Positions 25,303 through 33,566 of a DNA stretch of 64,000 nt are shown one piece after another. The stretch is from Rheinheimera sp. 4Y26 (GTDB lineage: Bacteria > Pseudomonadota > Gammaproteobacteria > Enterobacterales > Alteromonadaceae), in assembly GCF_025245835.1 (NCBI RefSeq), contig NZ_JAOBWS010000017.1, forward strand, positions 1-64,000, read 5' to 3'. The stretch's first letter is position 1, and each line of letters begins with the position of its first letter. The position numbers and the translations under genes were made by a program. The notes under the pieces were generated by a model that worked only from the letters and a program-made list of their open reading frames with translations, was not told where the DNA came from and did not search any database.

Positions 25303-25360
25303 TACTATCTATTGGGTAGCAAGGTGTTAGCGGAGGTATCTGCGTGGCGCCAAAGGGGTA
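25303..25360 (-). promoter_or_regulatory. NarL-type heptamers upstream of the porin
   Basis: A 7-2-7 arrangement TACTATC-TA-TTGGGTA at 25303-25318 (one good half, one weak), GGAGGTA at 25332-25338 (six of seven) and a perfect AGGGGTA at 25354-25360. They lie 79-136 bases upstream of the porin ATG. Confidence 0.5.
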
Positions 25361-25377
25361 GTGGTTTTATTTCACCG

Positions 25378-25411
25378 ATAAAAAAACCGCCAACTGTGGC
25401 CAGAAGGCGGT
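25378..25411 (-). terminator. Terminator of the nar operon
   Basis: On the minus strand ACCGCC pairs with GGCGGT across a 14-base loop containing its own TGGCCA palindrome, followed by seven Ts (25379-25385). It lies about 75 bases past the ppiC stop codon. Confidence 0.75.
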
Positions 25412-25484
25412 GAGTTTTATTGCTGCGTTCCTGTTGCTGAGTCAGTGTTGCCACAATACGCTGTGATGGCCAGACGCTGGGCTG

Positions 25485-26261
25485 CTATTGCATCAGCGGT
25501 GAGCCGCTTAATGCAAAGTCGTAACCTTCAATCTGCGCTTGCCCAATCAGGTTCTGAATATAATGGGCTATGGCTTTGCGTCTTACTTTTTCGTTCAGAT
25601 AATCGCGGATCCTCTGTTCAACGGCATCAAAAGGCAACACATCTCCTTCAATCCGGCGCAGTACATCCACCACATGCAAACCAAAACGGCTTTCTACCGG
25701 ATAGGGGATCAAACCAGGTGTGGCTTTAAATACCTGACGTTCAAACTCCGGCACTGTCTGGCCTTTGCTGATTTGGCCCAATAAACCGCCATTGTCTTTA
25801 CTGCTGCACACCGAATAATTGGCAGCCAGTTTGGCAAAATCACCGGCCTGATTCAGCTCCAGCAGAATGGCTTCGGCCAGTTGTTTGGCTTTGGCACGTT
25901 CAGCATCATTGTCGGGCGCGGCCGGTAATAACATATGCCGCACTTCAATCAAAGGTGAGGTGACAAACCGCTGTGGGTTTTGCTGGTAATAATGCAAACA
26001 TTCAGCGCCGCTGGCGGTTGGAATCGCAACTTCCCGCTCAATCAGCAAGTCCAGTACCAGATCCTGTGAGGCCGGACTATGGTCTTGCAGCTGTTGTGCA
26101 TCAGCCAAACCAAGCGCCATAGCACGTTGTTTTAAAAGTTCGGCAATAATCAGGCTTTCGGCGGCCTTGAGCATAGCGGCCCTTTTATCCGGCGCCGGAT
26201 GGTATTGCATTTCCGCCATAATGGCCGGTTCCGCAATTGTTGTTTCATTAACAATAATCAT
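25485..26261 (-). CDS. Parvulin-type peptidyl-prolyl isomerase of the nar operon (NifM/PpiC-like)
   Basis: A 258-residue cytoplasmic parvulin. The rotamase domain (about 120-215) shows EVRHMLLPA, AEAILLELNQAGDFAKLAANYSVCSSKDNGGLLGQISKGQTVPEFERQVF and SRFGLHVVDV, the family core. The N-terminal helical part resembles NifM-like foldases. In Pseudomonas a similar gene follows narI, and it is thought to help fold or mature nitrate reductase. Of two adjacent in-frame ATGs (26264 and 26261), the second has better spacing from GGAG. No signal peptide is seen with this start. Confidence 0.9.
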   Translation of the reverse strand: MIIVNETTIAEPAIMAEMQYHPAPDKRAAMLKAAESLIIAELLKQRAMALGLADAQQLQDHSPASQDLVLDLLIEREVAIPTASGAECLHYYQQNPQRFVTSPLIEVRHMLLPAAPDNDAERAKAKQLAEAILLELNQAGDFAKLAANYSVCSSKDNGGLLGQISKGQTVPEFERQVFKATPGLIPYPVESRFGLHVVDVLRRIEGDVLPFDAVEQRIRDYLNEKVRRKAIAHYIQNLIGQAQIEGYDFALSGSPLMQ

Positions 26262-26390
26262 CATTTTCTCCGAAAAAACCGCTTTGGCTGCAATCTGAGT
26301 TTCCATCGTGAAAAACAGCAGTTGCCAAAGCGGGGCAGAACAGCACAACAACTCCGGGCTTTTTCAGCAAAAACCCGGAGCATTCAAGAT

Positions 26391-27095
26391 TTAACGGACA
26401 AAACGCTGGCGGACAATCTGGTGCTGGCGACGGAAATATTGCACCGGCACGCTCAGCATATGCACCAGGCGGCTAAACGGGAACAGCACAAAAATGGTCA
26501 TGCCTAAAAACACATGGGCTTTAAAAATCCAGTGCACACCGGAAATCGCTTCCACTGCAGCTGCACTTTGGAACGTCATAGTGCTTTGTGCCCAGGTCAT
26601 CAGCTTTAACATTTCGGCGCCGTCTAAATGCCCCATTGAGACAAAAATCGACAACAAACCCAAAATCAGCTGTGCGTACAGCAGCAATAAAATGGCAATG
26701 TCCATGGTGCTGGAATTGGCGCGAACCCTTGGGTTATTCAGCCTTCTGATAATTAAAATGGTCAGACCGTAAAAACAAATCAGACCAAAAAAACCACCCA
26801 CACCCATAGCAATCAGCTGTTTCATTTCAACTGTGATACCCAGCAGATGCCACACCGCTTTTGGCATCAGCAAACCGGCAAAATGGCCAAAAAAGATGGC
26901 AATAACGCCGATATGAAAGGCAATACTGCCTTTTCGCAGCTGTTTTTTCTCCATGATCTGGCTGGAGCTGGTTTTCCAGGTGTATTGCTCGCGGTCGTAG
27001 CGGATCCAGCTGCCGATAAACATAATGGCCATGGCAATATAGGGGTAAATGCCAAAGGCAAAACTATCAAAAATTGAAGGGGTAAAGGCGGTCAT
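26391..27095 (-). CDS. narI: Respiratory nitrate reductase gamma subunit NarI (cytochrome b)
   Basis: NarI is the membrane dihaem cytochrome b that takes electrons from quinol and passes them to NarH. The 234 residues have five hydrophobic helices, with haem-ligand histidines expected in FHIGVIAIFFGHFAGLL (helix 2) and in HWIFKAHVFLGMTIFVLFPFSRLVH (helix 5). The ATG at 27095 has AGGAG six bases upstream; an in-frame ATG further up would run into narJ. It begins two bases after the narJ stop codon. Order narG-narH-narJ-narI-ppiC. Confidence 0.97.
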   Translation of the reverse strand: MTAFTPSIFDSFAFGIYPYIAMAIMFIGSWIRYDREQYTWKTSSSQIMEKKQLRKGSIAFHIGVIAIFFGHFAGLLMPKAVWHLLGITVEMKQLIAMGVGGFFGLICFYGLTILIIRRLNNPRVRANSSTMDIAILLLLYAQLILGLLSIFVSMGHLDGAEMLKLMTWAQSTMTFQSAAAVEAISGVHWIFKAHVFLGMTIFVLFPFSRLVHMLSVPVQYFRRQHQIVRQRFVR

Positions 27096-27096
27096 A

Positions 27097-27960
27097 TCAT
27101 ACTCCTTTTGCTGCAGCGCTTTGAGCCGCAGCTTTTTGGTTGGCCGCAGCATGGGCAAAAATCTCAGCGGCCAGTGCATCTTTATCTACAACATGGGCAG
27201 GGTGTGCTAATGCAGCTGCGTCTGTGGCGAGCCTGTCAGCAGCAACCCTGTCGGTAGCCAGCAATTCAGTATTGAGCGGTACAAACTGATCCTTACGTTG
27301 TTGCTCACTCGGGCGTGACACACTGCTGCTACAAGCGCCGTTTTGCTGTTCATTGCCAAGGAAGGTCACCATTTCTTCTTCCCACACTTTGTCGAGCGCT
27401 TTGGGCGTGTGATCCGGCTCTTCGCTGGCAATTTGCGCCTGAATATCCGACAAATCGATATCGGTATCCGATAGCTCCAAGAGTGCAAACAACACAGCTG
27501 CATAGTTGCTTTGGCGTTTTTGCAAACGTGCTGTCAGAAGTGCCAGCACCGGCGCTACTTCCTGCAAACCATAACGGGCATTGTCATCACCCTGGGTGGA
27601 TAAAAACTCTAAATACAGCGGCAGATAATCCGGCAGCTCTTTTTGGCCTATATCCAAACCGGCTTCGCGGTATTGGTTTTGCAGATTGACCATGGCCTGG
27701 CCGCGGTCGCGTGACTCGCCGTGCACATGTTCAAACAACAATAAAGACAAAGAGCGGCCACGTTCAAACAGGCCGTCATAATCGGCCTGCCAGTCCATTA
27801 AATCGCCATCCAGGCGCTCTGTGACAAAGTCACAGAGCGCCTGTTCAGTATTGGCCGACAGGCCGGCGCTGTTTACCAGCGCCAGCAAGTCGTCTTTGCT
27901 GTCATGCAAAAGTTCGGTTGGGTAATCCAGTAATAAAGATAAAACCTGTAAAATTTTCAT
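27097..27960 (-). CDS. narJ: Nitrate reductase maturation chaperone NarJ
   Basis: NarJ binds the NarG N terminus and holds the complex until the molybdenum cofactor and clusters are inserted. The core motifs are MKILQVLSLLLDYPTELL, LSLLLFEHVHGESRDRGQAMV and LPDYLPLYLEFLS. At 287 residues it is about 50 longer than the E. coli protein. The excess is a C-terminal Ala/Asp-rich tail (about 205-287) after DKVWEEEMVTFLG. AAGGA precedes the ATG at seven bases, and the gene follows narH by three bases. Confidence 0.95.
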   Translation of the reverse strand: MKILQVLSLLLDYPTELLHDSKDDLLALVNSAGLSANTEQALCDFVTERLDGDLMDWQADYDGLFERGRSLSLLLFEHVHGESRDRGQAMVNLQNQYREAGLDIGQKELPDYLPLYLEFLSTQGDDNARYGLQEVAPVLALLTARLQKRQSNYAAVLFALLELSDTDIDLSDIQAQIASEEPDHTPKALDKVWEEEMVTFLGNEQQNGACSSSVSRPSEQQRKDQFVPLNTELLATDRVAADRLATDAAALAHPAHVVDKDALAAEIFAHAAANQKAAAQSAAAKGV

Positions 27961-27963
27961 CGT

Positions 27964-29502
27964 TTAATCCTTCAGCTCTACCGGAATCACCTGACGTACG
28001 CCTTTGGCTTTGGTGCCAAACAGGCTGACGTCGTTATTGCCATCACCACAGCCATTGCCAAAGCTAAAACCGCAGCTGCTTTTTAAGTCATAAGCGTTTT
28101 CGGCATAAGCACGGTGACTGGTTGGAATAACAAACCTGTCTTCATAGTTGGCCAGCGCCATATAACGGTACATTTCTTCCACCTGCAGTGCGGTCAGGCC
28201 GACAGTTTTTAGTACCGCCAAATCTTCTACACCATCTACCTGCTGTGAGCGTTTAAATGCGCGCATCGCAATCATGCGCTCTAAAGCCCGCACCACAGGT
28301 TTTTCATCACCGGCGGTCAGCATATTGGCCAGATAACGCAGCGGAATCCGCAGCGATTTTAAATCCGGAATTTCGCCGTTCATGCCTACATGGCCGGCCT
28401 GCACTGCACTTTGAATAGGGGACAGTGGCGGCACATACCAAACCATCGGCAGGGTGCGATACTCCGGGTGCAGTGGCAGCGCCACTTTCCATTCCATCGC
28501 CATCATATAAACAGGGCTTTGCTGGGCCGCGTTGATCCAGTTATCCGGGATGCCTTCAGCGCGGGCTGCGGCTATCACTTTTGGATCTTTTGGATCTAAG
28601 AAGATATCCAGCTGGGCCTGATATAAATCCTGCTCGTTGGCAACGCTGGCAGCGGCCGAAATTTTGTCGGCGTCGTACAACAGCACGCCTAAATAACGGA
28701 TACGGCCAACACAGGTTTCAGAGCAGACAGTCGGCTGACCGGCTTCAATGCGCGGGAAGCAGAAAGTACATTTTTCTGATTTACCGGTTTTCCAGTTGTA
28801 ATAGATTTTTTTGTAGGGGCAGGCCGATACACACATGCGCCAGCCACGACATTTGTCCTGGTCAATCAGCACTATGCCGTCTTCTTCACGTTTGTAGATG
28901 GCGCCACTTGGGCAAGCCGCCACACAAGCCGGATTCAGACAGTGCTCACACAGCCGTGGCAGATACATCATGAAAGTTTTTTCAAACTGACCGTAGATGT
29001 CTTTTTGCACTACTTCATTGAAGTTCTGATCTTTTTTGCGTTTGGCAAACTCGGTACCGAGAATTTCTTCCCAGTTCGGGCCCCATTCAATTTTTTCCAT
29101 GCGCTGACCGCTGATCAGTGAGCGCGGTCTTGCCACCGGCTGATGCTGACTGTCTTTGGCGGTATGCAGATGCTGATAGTCAAAATCAAAAGGTTCGTAG
29201 TAGTCGTCAATTTCCGGTAAATCCGGGTTGGCGAAAATATTCGCCAACACCCGGCGTTTGCCGCCAATTTTTAACTCCAGCTCACCTTTGGCGTTTTTCA
29301 CCCAGCCGCCGTTCCATTTTTGCTGGTTTTCCCATTCTTTCGGAAAACCAATGCCAGGCTTGGTTTCAACGTTGTTAAACCAGGCGTATTCCACACCTTC
29401 GCGTGAGGTCCAGACGTTTTTACAGGTAATGGAGCAGGTATGACAGCCTATGCACTTGTCGAGATTTAATACCATGCCTATTTGTGCGCGTACTTTCATC
29501 AT
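27964..29502 (-). CDS. narH: Respiratory nitrate reductase beta subunit NarH
   Basis: NarH is the electron-transfer subunit with three 4Fe-4S and one 3Fe-4S cluster. The 512 residues match the family length. Cluster motifs seen: CIGCHTCSITCKNVW near the N terminus, CEHCLNPACVAACPSGAIYKRE, CRGWRMCVSACPYKKIYYNW (Trp in place of a Cys marks the 3Fe-4S site) and CTFCFPRIEAGQPTVCSETCVGRIRYLG. AGGAG lies five bases before the first of two ATGs. It starts about eight bases after the narG stop. Confidence 0.98.
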   Translation of the reverse strand: MMKVRAQIGMVLNLDKCIGCHTCSITCKNVWTSREGVEYAWFNNVETKPGIGFPKEWENQQKWNGGWVKNAKGELELKIGGKRRVLANIFANPDLPEIDDYYEPFDFDYQHLHTAKDSQHQPVARPRSLISGQRMEKIEWGPNWEEILGTEFAKRKKDQNFNEVVQKDIYGQFEKTFMMYLPRLCEHCLNPACVAACPSGAIYKREEDGIVLIDQDKCRGWRMCVSACPYKKIYYNWKTGKSEKCTFCFPRIEAGQPTVCSETCVGRIRYLGVLLYDADKISAAASVANEQDLYQAQLDIFLDPKDPKVIAAARAEGIPDNWINAAQQSPVYMMAMEWKVALPLHPEYRTLPMVWYVPPLSPIQSAVQAGHVGMNGEIPDLKSLRIPLRYLANMLTAGDEKPVVRALERMIAMRAFKRSQQVDGVEDLAVLKTVGLTALQVEEMYRYMALANYEDRFVIPTSHRAYAENAYDLKSSCGFSFGNGCGDGNNDVSLFGTKAKGVRQVIPVELKD

Positions 29503-29509
29503 GCTACTC

Positions 29510-32500
29510 CTATTGGGTGTCCAGCCAGTCGACTTTGTTCATCTTACGGACGATGACAAACTCATCGCGGTTACACCCCACAGTGCCGTAATAGTTAAAG
29601 CCATAAGATTGCTGGGCATAACCGCCGATCATATGGGTGGGTTTCATCACAGCGCGGGTCACAGAGTTGTGAATACCACCGCGGGTACCGGTCTGTTCAC
29701 TGCCTGGTACGTTCACTATGCGCTCCTGAGCGTGGTACATCATGCTCATGCCTTCCGGCACTCGCTGTGACACCACGGCACGGGCTGCAATGGCACCGTT
29801 GACGTTAAAAATTTCAATCCAGTCGTTGTCTTCAATGCCTGCCGCTTTGGCGTCAATTTCACTGATCCAGACGATGGGGCCGCCGCGTGACAGGGTCAGC
29901 ATCAGCAGGTTGTCGGAATAGGTACTGTGAATGCCCCATTTTTGGTGTGGGGTGATCCAGTTCAGCACTATTTCGGTGTTGCCATTGGGCTTTTTATTCA
30001 GCACTGGCGCGACAGTTTTTAAGTTGATAGGCGGTTTGTACGCACATTGTTGTTCGCCAAAGTCGCGCATCCACTCGTGATCCTGATAAAACTGCTGACG
30101 GCCAGTGATGGTGCGCCATGGAATTAACTCATGCACGTTGGTATAACCGGCGTTGTAAGACACATGCTCGTCTTCCAGACCTGACCAGGTCGGAGATGAA
30201 ATAATCTTGCGTGGCTGGGCCACAATGTCGCGCCAGCGGATTTTTTCATCTTCTTTATTCAGCGCCAGATGGCGGTGATCGCGGCCGGTGATTTTGCCTA
30301 GGGCAGCCCAGGCTTTCACGGCCACCTGACCATTGGTTTCTGGTGCCAGCGTTAAAATCACTTCACAGGCGTCGATGGCCGACTCAATTTTGGCCAGGCC
30401 CTTATTGGCGCCTTCAGCGGTGTGAGTACGGTTCAGCTCTTTAAGGAAATGCACTTCATTTTTGGTATCCCAGCCGATGCCTTTACCGCCGTTACCGGTT
30501 TTTTCCAGCAATGGACCTACTGAGGTAAAGCGCTGATAAGTATTTGGATAATCACGTTCCACCACATTTAAATGCGGCATAGTGACACCGGGCACAGGCG
30601 CACATTCACCTTTCCACCAGGCTTTCACACCATAAGGCTGGGCCAATTCGGCCGGCGTGTCGTGGTGCATTGGCGTGGTGACTACGTCGGTTTCCACCCC
30701 TAAGTGACCGACACAAACGCGGGAGAATTCTTTGGCAATGCCTTTAAAAATTTCCCAGTCGCTGCGTGCTTCCCACACAGGGTCAATAGCGGCGGATAAC
30801 GGATGAATAAATGGATGCATATCCGACGTATTCATATCGTCTTTTTCATACCAGGTAGCGGTTGGCAGCACTATGTCGGAATACAGACAAGTGGTGGACA
30901 TCCGAAAATCCAGTGTTACCCATAAATCCACTTTGCCTTCAGCCGGGCTGTCGGTCCACTGCACGTCTTCTGGTTTTTTACCGCCAAAACCGCCTAAGTC
31001 TTTGCCGAGCAAACCATGTTTGGTGCCGAGCAAATGCCGCAGCATATATTCATGGCCTTTACCGGAAGAGCCCAGTAAGTTCGAGCGCCAGACAAACATA
31101 TTGCGTGGGAAGTTTTGCGGATTTTCCGGCTCTTCACAGGCAAATTTTATGTTGTGACTGCTAAGTTCTCCCAGCAGGTAATCTTTAATCTCCATACCAG
31201 CGGCTTTGGCTTTACCGGCAATATGCAGCGGGTTCACGCCAAGCTGAGGTGCGGAAGGTAACCAGCCCATGCGCTCGGCGCGGGCGTTAAAGTCGATAAT
31301 AGAACCAGTCCATTTTTCTTTATTGGCCAGTGGTGACACCACTTCGGCCATATCCAGTTTTTCGTAACGCCACTGGCTGGAATGGTTGTAGAAGAACGAA
31401 GTACCATTCATATGACGGGGTGGTTTTTGCCAGTCGGTGGCAAATGCCAGCGGTGCCCAACCGGTTTGTGGCCGCAGTTTTTCCTGACCGACATAATGCG
31501 CCCAGCCACCACCACTCTGACCGATACAACCACACATCATCAGCATGTTAATCAGGCCGCGGTAGTTCATATCCATGTGATACCAATGGTTCAGCGCAGC
31601 ACCCACTATCACCATAGAACGGCCACGGGTTTTATCGGCGTTGCGGCCAAATTCAGTGGCAATGCGAATTACATCTTCTGGTTTGACGCCGGTGATGGCT
31701 TCTTGCCAGGCCGGGGTATAAGGCACGTTGTCGTTGTAACTCTGGGCACGGTTAGCATCGTTAATGCCGTTATCCACACCATAATGCGCCAACGTTAAGT
31801 CAAATACGGTGGCGACCAGCGCTTCAGTACCGTCAGCGAGCTGTACTTTTTTCGCCGGCACTTTACGCAGCTGAATATCATCATGCGCTGTGTGCTGGAA
31901 GTATTTGTATTCGTGTGGTGCACCGCCAAAATACGGGAAGGCAACGTCGACTAAACCGTCATGGTTGTCTTTGAGGCTCAGTGCCAGTTCAATGTCACCG
32001 TCTTTGTCTTTTTGTTCTAAGTTCCATTTACCAATCTGGTCGGTATTCTGACCCCAGCGATAACCAATGGCACCGTTCGGGCTGGTCAGTTTGCCGGTTT
32101 TGTTGTTTAAAGCGATGGTTTTCCAATCCGGGTTATTGTTTTCACCCAGATTGTCGACCAGATCGGCAGCGCGCAGGAAACGGCCCTGACCCAGTTTGCC
32201 GTCGTTTTCTTCCAGAATAACCAGCATCGGCATATCGGTATAACGGCGCACATAGTCGGTAAAGTAGGCGCTTGGGTTATTCACATGGAATTCTTTTAAA
32301 ATCACATGCCCAAATGCCATGGCAAGGGCGGCGTCTGTGCCCTGACGGGGGGCCAGCCAGGTGTCACCAAACTTCGATGCTTCGGAATAATCTGAAGTAA
32401 TAACACAGGTTTTGGTGCCTTTATATCGTACTTCGGTTAAGAAGTGGGCGTCCGGCGTGCGGGTTTGTGGCACGTTGGAACCCCAAACGATAATGTAGTT

Positions 32501-33241
32501 AGAGTTGTACCAGTCGGCCGACTCCGGCACGTCGGTTTGTTCGCCCCACACCTGCGGTGATGACGGCGGTAAGTCACAGTACCAGTCGTAGAAACTTAAA
32601 CAGTTACCACCGATTAACGACAAATAACGGGCACCGGCGGCGTAAGACACCATCGACATGGCCGGAATAGGCGAAAAGCCGGTGACACGGTCCGGGCCAT
32701 AAGTTTTGGCTGTATGCACGTTGGCTGCGGCAATCAGCTCGTTGACTTCATCCCAGCTGGCGCGGACAAAACCACCTAAACCACGGCGTTCTTTGTAACT
32801 TTTTGCTTTAACCGGGTCGTTGATAATAGATTGCCAGGCGAGCACCGGATCTTTATGAATGGCTTTGGCTTCACGCCATAATTTCATCAGGCTCTGGCGG
32901 ACTTTTGGATATTTCAGCCGGTTCGCGCTATAGATATACCAGGAATAACTGGCGCCCCTGGGGCAACCGCGGGGTTCGTGGTTAGGTAAGTCGGGTCTGG
33001 TGCGCGGATAGTCGGTTTGCTGGGTTTCCCAGGTCACCAGACCATCTTTGACATAAATTTTCCAGCTACAAGAACCGGTACAGTTCACCCCGTGGGTGGA
33101 ACGTACAATCTTGTCGTGTTGCCAGCGTTGCCGGTAACCCTGTTCCCAGGTTCTGTCTTCATTGGTGGTAATGCCATGTCCGTCGGAGAATGGCGTTTTG
33201 CGGGTTTTAAAAAACCGCAATTTGTCGAGAAGATGACTCAT
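29510..33241 (-). CDS. narG: Respiratory nitrate reductase alpha subunit NarG
   Basis: NarG is the cytoplasm-facing catalytic subunit with bis-MGD molybdenum and the FS0 cluster; it reduces nitrate to nitrite. The 1243 residues equal the full family length. The N terminus MSHLLDKLRFFK is the NarJ-binding segment. The FS0 region HGVNCTGSCSWKIYVKDG (with His as a ligand) and DYPRTRPDLPNHEPRGCPRG are intact, as are NYIIVWGSNVPQTRTPDAHF and the C-terminal QSYGFNYYGTVGCNRDEFV. The ATG at 33241 has AGGAG at 7-8 bases. The upstream region has a NarL 7-2-7 site and a degenerate FNR box and is shared with narX. Confidence 0.99.
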   Translation of the reverse strand: MSHLLDKLRFFKTRKTPFSDGHGITTNEDRTWEQGYRQRWQHDKIVRSTHGVNCTGSCSWKIYVKDGLVTWETQQTDYPRTRPDLPNHEPRGCPRGASYSWYIYSANRLKYPKVRQSLMKLWREAKAIHKDPVLAWQSIINDPVKAKSYKERRGLGGFVRASWDEVNELIAAANVHTAKTYGPDRVTGFSPIPAMSMVSYAAGARYLSLIGGNCLSFYDWYCDLPPSSPQVWGEQTDVPESADWYNSNYIIVWGSNVPQTRTPDAHFLTEVRYKGTKTCVITSDYSEASKFGDTWLAPRQGTDAALAMAFGHVILKEFHVNNPSAYFTDYVRRYTDMPMLVILEENDGKLGQGRFLRAADLVDNLGENNNPDWKTIALNNKTGKLTSPNGAIGYRWGQNTDQIGKWNLEQKDKDGDIELALSLKDNHDGLVDVAFPYFGGAPHEYKYFQHTAHDDIQLRKVPAKKVQLADGTEALVATVFDLTLAHYGVDNGINDANRAQSYNDNVPYTPAWQEAITGVKPEDVIRIATEFGRNADKTRGRSMVIVGAALNHWYHMDMNYRGLINMLMMCGCIGQSGGGWAHYVGQEKLRPQTGWAPLAFATDWQKPPRHMNGTSFFYNHSSQWRYEKLDMAEVVSPLANKEKWTGSIIDFNARAERMGWLPSAPQLGVNPLHIAGKAKAAGMEIKDYLLGELSSHNIKFACEEPENPQNFPRNMFVWRSNLLGSSGKGHEYMLRHLLGTKHGLLGKDLGGFGGKKPEDVQWTDSPAEGKVDLWVTLDFRMSTTCLYSDIVLPTATWYEKDDMNTSDMHPFIHPLSAAIDPVWEARSDWEIFKGIAKEFSRVCVGHLGVETDVVTTPMHHDTPAELAQPYGVKAWWKGECAPVPGVTMPHLNVVERDYPNTYQRFTSVGPLLEKTGNGGKGIGWDTKNEVHFLKELNRTHTAEGANKGLAKIESAIDACEVILTLAPETNGQVAVKAWAALGKITGRDHRHLALNKEDEKIRWRDIVAQPRKIISSPTWSGLEDEHVSYNAGYTNVHELIPWRTITGRQQFYQDHEWMRDFGEQQCAYKPPINLKTVAPVLNKKPNGNTEIVLNWITPHQKWGIHSTYSDNLLMLTLSRGGPIVWISEIDAKAAGIEDNDWIEIFNVNGAIAARAVVSQRVPEGMSMMYHAQERIVNVPGSEQTGTRGGIHNSVTRAVMKPTHMIGGYAQQSYGFNYYGTVGCNRDEFVIVRKMNKVDWLDTQ

Positions 33242-33335
33242 CGGTTTACTCCTGGCGCTGGTTGCTGCTCTTGCATGCACAACAACCTTGTCTGCTTAAC
33301 TTCTGAACACTATAAGAATGTTGGGCGAATGATGA

Positions 33336-33349
33336 TTGATCTGGCACAA
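33336..33349 (-). promoter_or_regulatory. Degenerate FNR box upstream of narG
   Basis: TTGAT-CTGG-CACAA: one perfect half site and one with two mismatches. A class II start near 33301 would leave a 60-base leader before the narG ATG. Confidence 0.55.
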
Positions 33350-33388
33350 GCTTGCTATGGCATGAAAATGGGTAAAATGGCGCCGGGC

Positions 33389-33404
33389 TACCCCCAAAGA
33401 GGTA
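33389..33404. promoter_or_regulatory. NarL 7-2-7 site in the narG-narX intergenic region
   Basis: TACCCCC-AA-AGAGGTA: left half six of seven, right half perfect on the other strand (TACCTCT). It is 40-68 bases upstream of the narG FNR box. A further perfect heptamer AGGGGTA lies at 33495-33501 and a near match CGGGGTA at 33486-33492, nearer narX. Confidence 0.75.
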
Positions 33405-33566
33405 GAGTGAATTTTTACTAAGTTATTGAATAAAAATGTAAACTTCGCTGTCGGTCAGAAGGTTCATTCGCTGACTTGAGGCTGGCGGGGTAAAAGGGGT
33501 AGCTCACTTGCGCAGCTTGTCCCCGGTTAAAAAAGCATATGCTGTGCCTGTCTTCATTTGGGTGTA

